Positions 1 to 8,767 of a stretch of 64,000 nucleotides of DNA are shown one piece after another. A program made the position numbers and the translations under genes. The first letter of the stretch is position 1. Each line of letters begins with the position of its first letter. Location: contig CU207211.1 in NCBI GenBank assembly GCA_000026125.1, positions 124,001 to 188,000 of the forward strand, given 5' to 3'. The stretch is from Herminiimonas arsenicoxydans (GTDB lineage: Bacteria > Pseudomonadota > Gammaproteobacteria > Burkholderiales > Burkholderiaceae_D). The notes beneath the pieces were generated by a model. It was given only the letters and a program-made list of their open reading frames with translations, made no database searches and was not told the DNA's origin.

Positions 1-180
1 GCCGGCCTGCTGCCATGCCGTCATGCTGTGCTGGAAGGCCGCGCGATTGTAATCAGTGATCGGTTTTTGAAATACATGCGTTGCATGCCTTGCCAGCCGT
101 GCGCCCAATTGCTGATGGACTTCATGCTGGCGACTGATGATGAGATGGGAATTCGCGTGCATCGCGATGGAATGGACTGA
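1..180 (+). CDS. C-terminal end of an unidentified protein (5' end outside window)
   Basis: An open frame runs from the first base to a TGA at 178-180, giving 59 residues with no internal stop. It contains a Cys-rich stretch, RCMPCQPCAQ, and an acidic tail. I do not recognise the family. The spaced cysteines could bind metal, but that is a guess. An antisense open frame covers the same DNA, so the coding strand is not certain. No plus-strand terminator is seen; the hairpin at 206-242 has its T run on the other strand. Confidence 0.4.
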   Translation, partial: AGLLPCRHAVLEGRAIVISDRFLKYMRCMPCQPCAQLLMDFMLATDDEMGIRVHRDGMD

Positions 181-205
181 AGTGAGTAGGGAGATAATGC
201 AAAAA

Positions 206-242
206 TGCGCCTGCAATCATTGAACATGATAATGCAGGCGCA
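206..242 (-). terminator. Rho-independent terminator of the DUF3567 gene
   Basis: The arms TGCGCCTGCA (206-215) and TGCAGGCGCA (233-242) are perfect inverted repeats, and the stem continues inward with ATCAT/ATGAT. Read on the minus strand the stem is followed by TTTTTGC, so it terminates the gene that ends at 279. Confidence 0.7.
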
Positions 243-278
243 CAAGAATGCAATCTCTTCCGCAGAAGAGAAATATGT

Positions 279-536
279 TTAGTGGAAGGTGACAGGCTGG
301 CTCATGAATGAACCGTAGTTGCCGAGAAAGTCGTCGATTTCCTCTATGCTGGGCTCGGTCACAATCAAATCCTTTACGTCCCGGCGGAATAATTCCGCCA
401 GTGCACCGGCAATGAATATTTCGCGTTTTGCCGGTTTGTCCATGATTTCATAGCCGCCGAAGCGCAGCGCATCGCAGTCGTCATCGACGCCGAATTCCAC
501 CACGCTGTACTGCTCACTGTTATAGATCACGTTCAT
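279..536 (-). CDS. DUF3567 family protein
   Basis: This 85-residue acidic protein has the look of the DUF3567 family, small cytoplasmic proteins largely confined to Burkholderiales and without a known function. The start is secure: a strong Shine-Dalgarno, AGGAGGG, lies just upstream of the ATG at 536. There is no signal peptide or membrane segment. It appears to be monocistronic, with its own terminator at 206-242 and a gap of about 180 bases upstream. That gap holds a small perfect inverted repeat, GGTAAC-N5-GTTACC, at 640-656. Confidence 0.75.
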   Translation of the reverse strand: MNVIYNSEQYSVVEFGVDDDCDALRFGGYEIMDKPAKREIFIAGALAELFRRDVKDLIVTEPSIEEIDDFLGNYGSFMSQPVTFH

Positions 537-717
537 ATACCCTCCTGTTGCCTATGCAATGAAAATCATCGCGCTGATAGAGACATGGCGCAGATCGGGA
601 TAATTTCAAGACCGGAACCGTACTGTCTGTCCATAATTTGGTAACGGCTTGTTACCGAGAATATTGAATGGCGCTCACGAAGATCAACAAAGTGATCGAA
701 ATATCATTGTTGTTTTG

Positions 718-1086
718 TTATGTAGCGACGGCAATATCGTCTGTGAGCGTGAGCAGCGTGTCGTACGGTGGCTGCGCGAGGAAGAGGCGCAATTGTTCTA
801 TGTGTTCGCTGTTGGCGACGCTGATATACAGGCGCGCAGGTTTGCTGCGCAAGATGCGGTTCAGGTGTACGCGCATGATCATGTTGCCGGTGCAGCACAT
901 GCAGCCGGGGGCAATACGCACGATAGTCAGGAGGGAGTTGCCTGTCTGAGCATCCAGTTCGCTGCTGCCGTCGGGCAGGCCTTCCAGGATGATCGCGGTT
1001 TTCTGGTTTGAAGCGAGGTGGCCGAGGATGAGAGTTTCGCGTTTGCGGGCTCCGCCGCCTGTTACCAGCGACGTCAGAGTCGTCAT
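718..1086 (-). CDS. Degenerate CobW/P47K-like protein
   Basis: The 122 residues resemble the first half of a COG0523 (CobW/P47K) metallochaperone GTPase. The family's metal-binding signature is kept in the stretch APGCMCCTGN (CxCC), followed by an RVHLNRILR helix. The N-terminal P-loop is degenerate: GGGARKRET stands where GxxxxGKT is expected, and the C-terminal domain is absent. The ATG overlaps the ntrX stop by 4 bp (ATGA), so translation is probably coupled to the response regulator. GTP hydrolysis is unlikely, while metal binding remains possible. It could be a retained metal-binding fragment or a decaying gene. Confidence 0.6.
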   Translation of the reverse strand: MTTLTSLVTGGGARKRETLILGHLASNQKTAIILEGLPDGSSELDAQTGNSLLTIVRIAPGCMCCTGNMIMRVHLNRILRSKPARLYISVANSEHIEQLRLFLAQPPYDTLLTLTDDIAVAT

Positions 1087-1793
1087 CCTTTTTTTGCTAT
1101 CTTGCCTGGTTCGACACCGAGTTGCTTGAGCTTGCGATACAGGTGCGTGCGTTCGAGGCCGGTTTTTTCCGCGACGCGCGTCATGCTGCCGCCTTCCTGT
1201 CCCAGATGATGCTCGAAGTAGGCGCGCTCGAATGCATCGCGCGCTTCGCGCAACGGCAGTTCGAACGACGTGGTAAAAAATTGCGTATCGGCAGACATCA
1301 GCGATACCGGCGTGCTGGTCGGGTAGCTGATGCCGGCCAGGGGCTGGTGACTTCTATCTGAGGATAAATGCGTATCGTTGTGGATGATGGGTGCGCGTAC
1401 CGGAATGGACGCCACGCGGCTTACTTCCTGGCCGCGCGAGATGCCTTGTTGCACGGCCTTCAAGAGTTTTTGCAGCGAGATCGGTTTTTCCAGAAAGTTG
1501 AGCGCGCCTATGCGGGTTGCTTCGACTGCTGTGTCGATCGTCGCGTGGCCGGACATCATGATGACCGGCATGGTCAGCAAGCCATCGCGTTGCCATTCCT
1601 TGAGCAGCGTCACGCCGTCAGTATCGGGCATCCAGATATCCAGCAAAACCAGATCCGGCTTGGCCGCAGCACGCAGTTCACGCGCCTGCTGTGCATTTTC
1701 TGCTGTTGCTACGACATGTCCTTCATCTCCCAGGATTTCCGACAGCAACTCCCGTATTCCCATTTCGTCATCAACAACTAGAATATTGGCCAT
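1083..1793 (-). CDS. ntrX: NtrX-like response regulator (receiver plus Fis HTH, no AAA+ domain)
   Basis: This 236-residue regulator partners the NtrY kinase encoded just upstream. The receiver occupies about residues 1-115, with the DD pair, phospho-acceptor D52 (LLDIWMPD) and K103 (LEKPIS). A linker of about 75 residues leads to a C-terminal Fis-type helix-turn-helix (GSMTRVAEKTGLERTHLYRK). Classical NtrX carries a sigma-54-interacting AAA+ domain between these parts; here it is missing, so the protein should not activate sigma-54 directly. It may repress or work through classical promoters. The gap to ntrY is 60 bp and the downstream gene overlaps by 4 bp. Confidence 0.85.
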   Translation of the reverse strand: MANILVVDDEMGIRELLSEILGDEGHVVATAENAQQARELRAAAKPDLVLLDIWMPDTDGVTLLKEWQRDGLLTMPVIMMSGHATIDTAVEATRIGALNFLEKPISLQKLLKAVQQGISRGQEVSRVASIPVRAPIIHNDTHLSSDRSHQPLAGISYPTSTPVSLMSADTQFFTTSFELPLREARDAFERAYFEHHLGQEGGSMTRVAEKTGLERTHLYRKLKQLGVEPGKIAKKG

Positions 1794-1853
1794 CTGTTCA
1801 CCTCCCTCATCATGATCGTCATCCTCTTTTGCAAGTCCTGTAGTCAGACTTTG

Positions 1854-4157
1854 TCAGGAGGATAACTTTAACAGCAAAATTGCCACTTTTGCACCATTTG
1901 TGCTGGTCCTGTTTTTGATGTCGATACGTCCACCGTGTTCCTCAATAATTTTTTTCACCATTGCAAGACCCAGACCCGTACCGCGCGGTTTGGATGTGAT
2001 ATAGGGTTCAAATGCATGCGCGAGAATTTTCGGCGAGAAGCCGGGGCCGGTATCGGTAATCGACAGTTGTACCGCATTGCTCACGGTGCCATCCGAACTT
2101 CTATAATGGATTTCTTCCGTAATAATATCAATACGTGCAGTCGATTCCTGCCTGATCTGATCGGCCACTGCATCCTGCGCATTTTGCAATAGATTGTGTA
2201 TGACCTGACGCAGTTGCGTCGCGTCGCCCATGACCAGCGGTAATCCTTCGGCCAGTCTAGCGTGAATGATGTCGCGCTCGTCGCCCGTCTGATAGAGATG
2301 CAGAATTTCTTCAATCAGCGCATTCAGATCCAGTGGCGACAATACGGCGGGTGGCGTTTTGGCGTAGTCGCGGAAATCGTCGACCATGCGCTGCATCGCC
2401 GATACCTGGTTGACGATGGTGGCAGTACTGCGCTCTAGTATCCGGGCATCCTGTTCGTTCAGCTTGCCTTCCAGTTTCATCTGCAGACGTTCGGCGGAGA
2501 GTTGAATTGGCGTCAGCGGATTCTTGATTTCATGCGCCAGGCGTCGCGCGACTTCGCCCCAGGCGATCGAACGCTGCGCTGAAATGACATCGGAAATATC
2601 ATCGAACACCACTACATAGCCGCTATCCCTGGCGGCCGGCAGGCGCGAACCGCGCGCCAGCAATGAGATATCGTTTTCTGCTTCGGCGCCACCCATGCGA
2701 CGCGGCACATCGATCTGATGCTGCCAATGCAAATTGCCGGTATCGGCGCCGCCGGCGGCAGATTGCGCGCTTTGTTCCGAAAAGGATTGCGTGATCACTT
2801 GTGCAAATGCACTCAGGCCATCGATCTCTTGCAAGGGTTTGCCGATATGCTGGGCAAAATCATGCTGCAGAATACGCTCCACCGATTCGTTGCAGGTGAC
2901 CAGCTTGAAATTGCGATCCAGCACCATCACGCCGGCCGACATATTCGCCAGCACTGACTCCAGATAGCCTTTGGCGTTTTCCAGTTCGGCGCGATTTTTC
3001 TCCACCGAGGCGCGTGCATCGGACAGTTGGCGCGTCATCATATTGAAGGATTGCGTCAACGTGCCGAGCTCGTCGGAGGTGGTGACGATAGGACGCGGAG
3101 AGAGATTGCCTTCCGCGACAGCCTTGGTTCCCTCTGCCAGCAGCAACAGCGGTTTGGCCAGGTCGCTGGCGATCAGGAAGGCGCCGGCAATGGCGCCGAA
3201 AATTGCCAGCAGCAATGTCAGCGTCAGTGTCACGATATAGATTTTGCGCAAGCCGGTACGAGCGAGATAGCGTTCCTGATATTCACTATAAGCCACGCGC
3301 AATGCTTCTGCATTCGCAGCCAGTTGTTCCGGTACCGGCTGCAGCAATTGCAGATAACGCGATTCGGATTGCAGCGACAACTCCTTGCTGGAATTTGGAA
3401 TCGCAATGACCACGCGCAGGCGCAGGCTGTTCGCAGGATTGGCGGCAGAGGCGGTAATAGTATTGGTTTTGGCGTTGCTGGCGGAGGGGCTGTTGTCCTG
3501 AAAATCCGTGTTGCCCTCGATGACGGCGTAAGCGCGTGTCAGGCGCGCCTGTCGCAGCATTGCCGCAGTCGGAAGATCCGGCAGCAGCGCACTGAGTTGC
3601 GAGCCGGAACTGGCAATCATCTGACCGTTGCTGCTGACAATGACTGCTTCCAGCATCGAATTCTGATCGCGCAGGCGCGACAGCTGTGTGATCTGGGTCG
3701 CTTCCGATGCGTCTGATAATTCCAGCGCCATGCTGCGCGCCTTGATTCGCAACTCATCGAGCGAGGAATCGAGTGCGGAGCGGCCGAGGTTGAGGCCGGA
3801 TTCCAGCGCGGATTCGACGCGTACGTCAAACCACGATTCAATCGAGCGCGAAACGAATTGCACGGACACCGTGTAGATCACTGCCCCCGGCAGGATGCCT
3901 ATCATGGCGAATAACAGGACCAGCCGGGCCATCAGTTTGGAACCGAACTTGCCACGCTTGTAGCGTTTGTACAGACGTATCAGCAACAGGGTAACCAGAC
4001 CCAGCAATGCGGCGGCGACGACGGCATTGAGAATCAGCAGCCACGGATAGTTCCGTTCAAACAGGTTGGAATTTTCAGATGCGGAAGCGAGCAGAAACAA
4101 CAAGATGCTGATAACGGCCCCGCCAACAACCAGTAAATAGCGAAGCAGCCGTGTCAC
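1854..4157 (-). CDS. ntrY: NtrY-like membrane sensor histidine kinase
   Basis: The 767-residue protein has three N-terminal hydrophobic segments (about 5-27, 38-62, 76-100), a periplasmic sensory region (about 101-305), a fourth transmembrane helix (about 306-332) and a HAMP linker. A PAS domain follows (about 395-520), then HisKA with H542 in the motif RRLAHEIKNPLTP and a HATPase with N-box NAQDAV and GTGLGLAM. The ATG overlaps the stop of the upstream DUF4390 gene (ATGA). In the NtrYX family this system links nitrogen and redox state to gene expression; the ligand here cannot be read from sequence. Confidence 0.9.
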   Translation of the reverse strand: MTRLLRYLLVVGGAVISILLFLLASASENSNLFERNYPWLLILNAVVAAALLGLVTLLLIRLYKRYKRGKFGSKLMARLVLLFAMIGILPGAVIYTVSVQFVSRSIESWFDVRVESALESGLNLGRSALDSSLDELRIKARSMALELSDASEATQITQLSRLRDQNSMLEAVIVSSNGQMIASSGSQLSALLPDLPTAAMLRQARLTRAYAVIEGNTDFQDNSPSASNAKTNTITASAANPANSLRLRVVIAIPNSSKELSLQSESRYLQLLQPVPEQLAANAEALRVAYSEYQERYLARTGLRKIYIVTLTLTLLLAIFGAIAGAFLIASDLAKPLLLLAEGTKAVAEGNLSPRPIVTTSDELGTLTQSFNMMTRQLSDARASVEKNRAELENAKGYLESVLANMSAGVMVLDRNFKLVTCNESVERILQHDFAQHIGKPLQEIDGLSAFAQVITQSFSEQSAQSAAGGADTGNLHWQHQIDVPRRMGGAEAENDISLLARGSRLPAARDSGYVVVFDDISDVISAQRSIAWGEVARRLAHEIKNPLTPIQLSAERLQMKLEGKLNEQDARILERSTATIVNQVSAMQRMVDDFRDYAKTPPAVLSPLDLNALIEEILHLYQTGDERDIIHARLAEGLPLVMGDATQLRQVIHNLLQNAQDAVADQIRQESTARIDIITEEIHYRSSDGTVSNAVQLSITDTGPGFSPKILAHAFEPYITSKPRGTGLGLAMVKKIIEEHGGRIDIKNRTSTNGAKVAILLLKLSS

Positions 4158-4738
4158 TGCGGTTCCACCGTATAGATGAAGTGCTTCCAGTTGGAAGACA
4201 GGCGCCAGTCGCTGCTATTGAGCGCGTGTACCTGGAACGGTTTCGGCAACTGGGCGACGTCGAGCTGCATGCGCACTGCAACCGCATAGGACTGCCCGGG
4301 TTTCAATGCGTTTTTGTCGGCCACTACCCAGCGATTGGGACGGCGTACCAGCGACAGAGCGTCGTCCAGTGTCTGGAAGCTTTGTTGCAGACGGCCGGTA
4401 ATGGCCGCGTGATACTGGCGTGTCAATACGTTGTACGAGATGCGGATGGTTTGCGAGTCGACAATTTCCTTTGAATCAAACCAGTACCAGCGCGGTTTGG
4501 TGATTTCGATTTCCGTCGTGAAGTACAGCGGAATGCCACGCGTCAGCGCATCTTCCAGTCCGCGGTTCAAATTGAAGACGAAGGTGGCGGAGAGCCGGTA
4601 GCCTTGAGCGCTGTCTTCCAGGTGCGCTTGTTCGATTTCAATGCCATCGGCTGCACGTGCATAATCCAGTTGCAGCGAGAACGCCAGCAATAAGGTAGTG
4701 CACAACCAGTAGAAAGGAATGAAAAGTTTTTGTTTCAC
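4154..4738 (-). CDS. DUF4390 domain protein, probably exported
   Basis: The 194-residue protein belongs to the DUF4390 family found between rsmB and ntrY in many Burkholderiales. From a GTG at 4738 it begins KQKLFIPFYWLC and then a hydrophobic run ending LDYARA, a normal signal peptide. A longer reading uses TTG at 4792, coupled to the rsmB stop, but it would put about 18 unsuitable residues ahead of the signal. Neither start has a clear Shine-Dalgarno. The function is unknown; secretion together with NtrY suggests an envelope role or sensor accessory, which is inference from neighbourhood only. Confidence 0.7.
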   Translation of the reverse strand: MKQKLFIPFYWLCTTLLLAFSLQLDYARAADGIEIEQAHLEDSAQGYRLSATFVFNLNRGLEDALTRGIPLYFTTEIEITKPRWYWFDSKEIVDSQTIRISYNVLTRQYHAAITGRLQQSFQTLDDALSLVRRPNRWVVADKNALKPGQSYAVAVRMQLDVAQLPKPFQVHALNSSDWRLSSNWKHFIYTVEPQ

Positions 4739-4788
4739 GCGTGAGAGCAGAACAATCGCCTGGCAGGTTGAAAAAGTAAGTGGAAAGG

Positions 4789-6138
4789 TCAAGTTCCGGA
4801 TTTTTGAAACAGGGCGTAAAACAGGCCGTCATGGTCATCTTCTGCATTGGCCGTCGGCAGCAACTGACCGGGCGCCGGCAATCGGATGGCACGATTACGT
4901 ACTGCGAACGCCGCTGCCTGCGCTTCCGATTCCTGCGGCCACAACGAGCAAGTCACAAACAGCAATTTACCATCGGCTTGCAGCATCTGCCAAAGGTTGT
5001 CGAGAATTTGTGCTGAAATCGCCGCTAGTTGTACTGCATCGCTTTTGCGCCGCAGCCAGCGAATATCCGGGTGCCGTCGCACGATGCCGGATGCAGTACA
5101 CGGCACGTCGGCCAGAATGCGCTCGAAGGGTTTGCCATCCCACCAGCTATTACCGGTGGCATCGCCAACCAGTAAAGAGGCGTTCAATTGCAGGCGCTGT
5201 AAATTTTCGGTGATGCGTGGCAGGCGGCGCTCATCGCTATCGAGCGCGGTGAGTTCAACTACGGCAGTTTCCAGAATGTGTCCGCTTTTGCCGCCCGGTG
5301 CGGCGCATGCATCGAGCACGCGCATGCCGTCGCGCAGATCGAGCAGGGGCGCGGCAAGCTGGGCCGCCGCATCCTGTACCGATACCAGGCCGTCGCTGAA
5401 GCCGGGAATCTGATTCACCGGCGTGGGTTGCGCCAGGCGCACGGCGACCGGGCCGATCAAGGTGGCGGCTATACCTTGTTGCGCCAGCAGGGCGAGATAA
5501 TCGCTGACGCTGATTTTGCGTTGATTGACACGCAGGGTCAGCGGCGGCGCGGCATTGCCGGCTTCGAGTATGGCCTGCCAATCACGCGGATACGCGGAGC
5601 GCATGCGATCTATCCACCAGTCCGGATAATTCCAGCGCGCCAGTTGCGTGCCGGCCGCACTTTTCATCAGTGCATCCCGTTCGCGCAAAAAGCGGCGCAG
5701 GATCGCGTTGACCATCCCCTTGGCGTGCGCCATGTCGGTATCGGCGGCAGCGGCCGTGACGGCTTGATCGACTACCGTAAATGCGCTGTAGCGTGCGCCC
5801 GAGACCGCTTCTTCAGGGTCGGAAATCAAGGCCAGCGCGCAGCATAGCAAACCATGCAGGATAGGCGGTTCGGTTTGCTTGGTCGTCATCGCATTGAGCA
5901 AGGCTTCGGCACGGCCGATGTGACGCATGCAATGATAGGAAATATCCTGAATCGCACCGCGCGCCTGCGGCGTGGCATTAGTTTGCGCAAAAATCCGGGC
6001 CAGCGACTGCGGCAGTGCGATGCCGCGGCCGACATCGGCCACCGCCTGGGCTGCGCCGTGCAAGGTAAAGGAAAGCGAATCCGGTTTTAAATGTATGGTT
6101 GTCACGTTGGATATGGGTTGGAGCCGGGTGTGTGCCAT
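4789..6138 (-). CDS. rsmB: 16S rRNA m5C967 methyltransferase RsmB
   Basis: The product methylates C967 of 16S rRNA using SAM. An N-terminal NusB-like RNA-binding domain (about residues 15-160) is followed by a Rossmann methyltransferase domain with DACAAPGGKS (SAM binding), DVPCTASG (PC motif) and VTCSLWPQE, which holds the catalytic cysteine of the RCMT family. The frame stays open upstream to 6333, but 449 residues from the ATG at 6138 already exceed the usual length of about 430. A GTG at 6105 is another possible start. It is the first gene of the rsmB-DUF4390-ntrY-ntrX operon. Confidence 0.88.
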   Translation of the reverse strand: MAHTRLQPISNVTTIHLKPDSLSFTLHGAAQAVADVGRGIALPQSLARIFAQTNATPQARGAIQDISYHCMRHIGRAEALLNAMTTKQTEPPILHGLLCCALALISDPEEAVSGARYSAFTVVDQAVTAAAADTDMAHAKGMVNAILRRFLRERDALMKSAAGTQLARWNYPDWWIDRMRSAYPRDWQAILEAGNAAPPLTLRVNQRKISVSDYLALLAQQGIAATLIGPVAVRLAQPTPVNQIPGFSDGLVSVQDAAAQLAAPLLDLRDGMRVLDACAAPGGKSGHILETAVVELTALDSDERRLPRITENLQRLQLNASLLVGDATGNSWWDGKPFERILADVPCTASGIVRRHPDIRWLRRKSDAVQLAAISAQILDNLWQMLQADGKLLFVTCSLWPQESEAQAAAFAVRNRAIRLPAPGQLLPTANAEDDHDGLFYALFQKSGT

Positions 6139-6414
6139 GCAAGACCGCAGCCACGTTGCCGTGGCGCATGGTTTCTGAATTTTCAATGGTGTGATTGTAA
6201 CGGCGCCAGCCGGTGTGCGCGCATCGCGGCGGGATAAATTGCGGAAGTTTCTTGTTTTTGTGTGCAGAGTGTATGCCGGCAGTGTCTGATCGCAACGGAT
6301 AGGTTTGTTGTGCCGGTAACAGGAAGGATGCAAGCGGAGTCAGTTTTGCAATGGCAACTGCTCCGCTTTTATCATTTTATGCAACCCTGCTTCAGGGCGC
6401 ATGTCTGGTATCGT

Positions 6415-6759
6415 CTAGACACCCCACATCACATCCCGGTTTTCCGCCCGTGCGGCACGCAGCATTTCCAGTAGCGGATAGGCGCGTGTTGAAAAATGAA
6501 CGGCTTCCGGTTGTTCGTGCTCGTTATCGTCGCCGTCTTCGCCATGATGGGCGACGATATCACGCTTCACCGCTTCGGACGCAAAATGCGCCTTGCTTTC
6601 GGTTATTTCGCCTTCCAGCAATTTGATGGCGTTGTCCGTTTCTGCTGCGGTGATGACGCCGCGTTTAGGATCTTTATGCAGAAGATCGAAAATGCGTTTG
6701 GCATGTTCTTCATACATCATTACCTCGGCGGCAGCTTTGGATTTGAACGTGATTAACAT
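6415..6759 (-). CDS. DUF1840 family protein
   Basis: The 114-residue soluble protein matches the DUF1840 pattern: N-terminal LITFKSKAA, then a stretch typical of the family around MYEEHAKRIFDLLHKDPKRG, and an acidic His/Glu-rich middle. No function is known. An AGGAG Shine-Dalgarno precedes the ATG at 6759. The 276 bases from here to the rsmB start show no further gene and probably hold the rsmB promoter; I found no convincing -35/-10 pair. Confidence 0.75.
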   Translation of the reverse strand: MLITFKSKAAAEVMMYEEHAKRIFDLLHKDPKRGVITAAETDNAIKLLEGEITESKAHFASEAVKRDIVAHHGEDGDDNEHEQPEAVHFSTRAYPLLEMLRAARAENRDVMWGV

Positions 6760-6881
6760 GGGCAGTCTCCTTCAGGTTGACTATGACAAAACGATAGCAC
6801 GATTTCAATATGGGCTCTAGCGTTGTTATGCATGCGCAGCTTTACGTTCATCATACAGATTTGGACAGTGATCAATCGCTG

Positions 6882-7430
6882 TTAATTCAATTTGAACGAC
6901 TGGAAAAATGTATCGACAATATCGCGTCCGACGGCTTTTTCGGGGCCCGTTACAACGAGTTGGTACACGCGTTTTTCCTTGGCAATGAAACGCGCAAACA
7001 GAATGCGTGTTTGACCGTTCGCGGCGGGCCCGGTCGCTTCTATTTCAGTGACGGCCACGGTGCCTGGCGCCTGCATCGATTGCGGCATCGTCAATACTTT
7101 TTCCTGACTGATCTTGCCGCTGATGTTGTTGACCAGTGCGGTTTTCATCGCGGCGGCGGAAACCTGTGCCTGCGTGGCATCGCTCAATTCGGCAGTGCCG
7201 ACGGCGAATGTCACGCCGTCGACTTCCGATGCAACCATCGTCATCGAGGCGGGAATGCCGTTCAAATCGATCTTGCGTGAAAATGTGGTCGGCTTGGTCG
7301 GCAGGGCGATGACATAGCTGGCGTTATCGCTGTGCACTTCGCGCCAGTCGTATTTGGGCGAGCAGGCAGACAGGAAAAGAACTGTTGCTACAAGGGTGGC
7401 ATGACGGAACAGTGCGAGTGGAAGTTTCAT
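6882..7430 (-). CDS. Putative lipoprotein of unknown function
   Basis: Starting at the ATG at 7430, the protein has 182 residues with a lipoprotein signal: basic start, hydrophobic run and lipobox LSAC, then SPKYDW. The frame extends ten codons further up (to 7460), but that addition would precede the signal peptide. The mature part resembles small Burkholderiales periplasmic proteins whose C-terminal half has the FQSFKL ending seen in stress-type lipoproteins. I do not recognise a named family. It lies head to head with the nuclease gene at 7605. Confidence 0.65.
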   Translation of the reverse strand: MKLPLALFRHATLVATVLFLSACSPKYDWREVHSDNASYVIALPTKPTTFSRKIDLNGIPASMTMVASEVDGVTFAVGTAELSDATQAQVSAAAMKTALVNNISGKISQEKVLTMPQSMQAPGTVAVTEIEATGPAANGQTRILFARFIAKEKRVYQLVVTGPEKAVGRDIVDTFFQSFKLN

Positions 7431-7604
7431 GTGGATGTAAATCGGATGCGATGTGAACATGGTACACCGCGACTGTCGCTATTTTCTGCATCGATTTAAA
7501 ATTGCAGGCGCGCGGAATGCTTGCCGTGTCGCCAAGCGCGTAGAATCTGCCCGGATTCTGAAGGCGTATCATTCATTTCAAAATGTGTCATAAGGCGTAC
7601 ATCG

Positions 7605-8390
7605 ATGGGAAAATTGCTGGCGATTGACGGTTTGAATATCGTGCGGCGCGTGTACGAAGCCAATGTGGAACCGGATACGGCGGCCAAGGCGGACGCTGCC
7701 TTGCGTCATTCACTGGCCTCGTTCAGAAAACTACTGGCGACGCATCAACCCACGCATGTGCTGCCGGCCTTCGATTTTGGCGGTCATACATGGCGTCACG
7801 ATCTGTATCCGCAATATCGCGAAAAGCGCGAGCCGATGCCGGAAGTTTTAAGGGAGCGCCTGCCGGATTTTTATGCGCAACTTTCCGCGCTCGGCCTCAA
7901 GGTCATCTCCGCTCCAGAAGTGGAAGCCGATGATGTCATTGCAACGGGCGTCATGCGCTGGCTGGGTGAAGGTCGCGGTGATGCTGTCATTGCTTCCACC
8001 GACAAGGATTTGCATGTGCTGATTGCACATGGCGCGGTGATCTGGGATCACTTTAAAAGCGAATGGCACGACAGCAAATGGGTAGAGGAAAAATTCGGCG
8101 TGCCGCCGGAAATGCTGGCCGATTTGCTGGCCTTGATGGGCGATGTATCCGACAGTATTCCCGGCGTTTCCAAAGTGGGTGTCAAGACCGCTGCCAAGCT
8201 GCTGCAAAGCTACGGCAATATCGAACGCATCATGGCGGGTGCGGGTATCCTCAAGGATGGTCTGGGCGAAAGACTGCGCAAGGATAGTGCGCAGCTCGCG
8301 ATTTCCCGCCAACTGGTTGAATTGAAAACCGATGTGCGTATGGGCGTGACATGGAACATGCTGGCATTTGATTCTGCGCAATTTGCCTGA
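7605..8390 (+). CDS. 5'-3' exonuclease of the ExoIX/PolA N-terminal type
   Basis: The 261-residue protein is a stand-alone FEN-type nuclease like the N-terminal domain of DNA polymerase I. Acidic metal-binding residues appear in LAIDGLN, EVEADDVIAT and ASTDKDL, and the H3TH DNA-binding segment reads GDVSDSIPGVSKVGVKTAAKLL in form (8128-8199). The ATG at 7605 gives the standard MGKLLAIDG start; the open frame upstream of it is non-coding. It would cut flapped or 5'-ended DNA during repair or Okazaki processing. Confidence 0.85.
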   Translation: MGKLLAIDGLNIVRRVYEANVEPDTAAKADAALRHSLASFRKLLATHQPTHVLPAFDFGGHTWRHDLYPQYREKREPMPEVLRERLPDFYAQLSALGLKVISAPEVEADDVIATGVMRWLGEGRGDAVIASTDKDLHVLIAHGAVIWDHFKSEWHDSKWVEEKFGVPPEMLADLLALMGDVSDSIPGVSKVGVKTAAKLLQSYGNIERIMAGAGILKDGLGERLRKDSAQLAISRQLVELKTDVRMGVTWNMLAFDSAQFA

Positions 8391-8449
8391 TACGCCACGC
8401 ATGCAAACCTGCGGCCACCAATCAACTCTCATTATTGAAACGAATTTTT

Positions 8450-8695
8450 ATGACTGAAGCCGATCAACGTTATATGGTCCAGCAACGCAAAATGGCAGCT
8501 GGGGAAAAGGATGCGCCCGTGTACGCCAAAACCATGCGCAGCAAGGAAGGTGTTTTCGAAGGCGTATCTTTTATCCGCAATCGCGAAAAGGCATCCGTGA
8601 TGACGTTGGCAGAAGCGCAAGAAGCGGTGGCATGGGCCAAGAAGAAAAAGCCGCTGGCAGTCTTGTATGAAACCAGCATTATTCCCGCAGAATAA
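8450..8695 (+). CDS. Small hypothetical protein
   Basis: The frame encodes 81 residues from the ATG at 8450, starting MTEADQRYMVQQRKMAAG; a TTG five codons earlier is possible. The protein is soluble, Lys- and Ala-rich, with a run of four lysines (WAKKKKPLAV) and no cysteine. I do not recognise it. It starts 59 bases after the exonuclease gene in the same direction, so it may share that transcript. Confidence 0.5.
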   Translation: MTEADQRYMVQQRKMAAGEKDAPVYAKTMRSKEGVFEGVSFIRNREKASVMTLAEAQEAVAWAKKKKPLAVLYETSIIPAE

Positions 8696-8767
8696 AAAGC
8701 CTTGAGTTGTTAAGCGCTCGTTGCAGGGACAAGGGGGAAGATAGTGTATTTCTGGGTAAGGACAGGC

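Noticed and set aside
640..656. GGTAAC-N5-GTTACC as a terminator
   Set aside because: The stem is only 6 bp, is not GC-rich and has no T run on either strand; it might be an operator, but nothing supports that.
649..1011. Plus-strand frames antisense to the CobW-like gene
   Set aside because: They mirror the minus-strand gene, which has a recognisable CxCC family motif and coupling to ntrX; the plus frames have no ribosome site or family resemblance.
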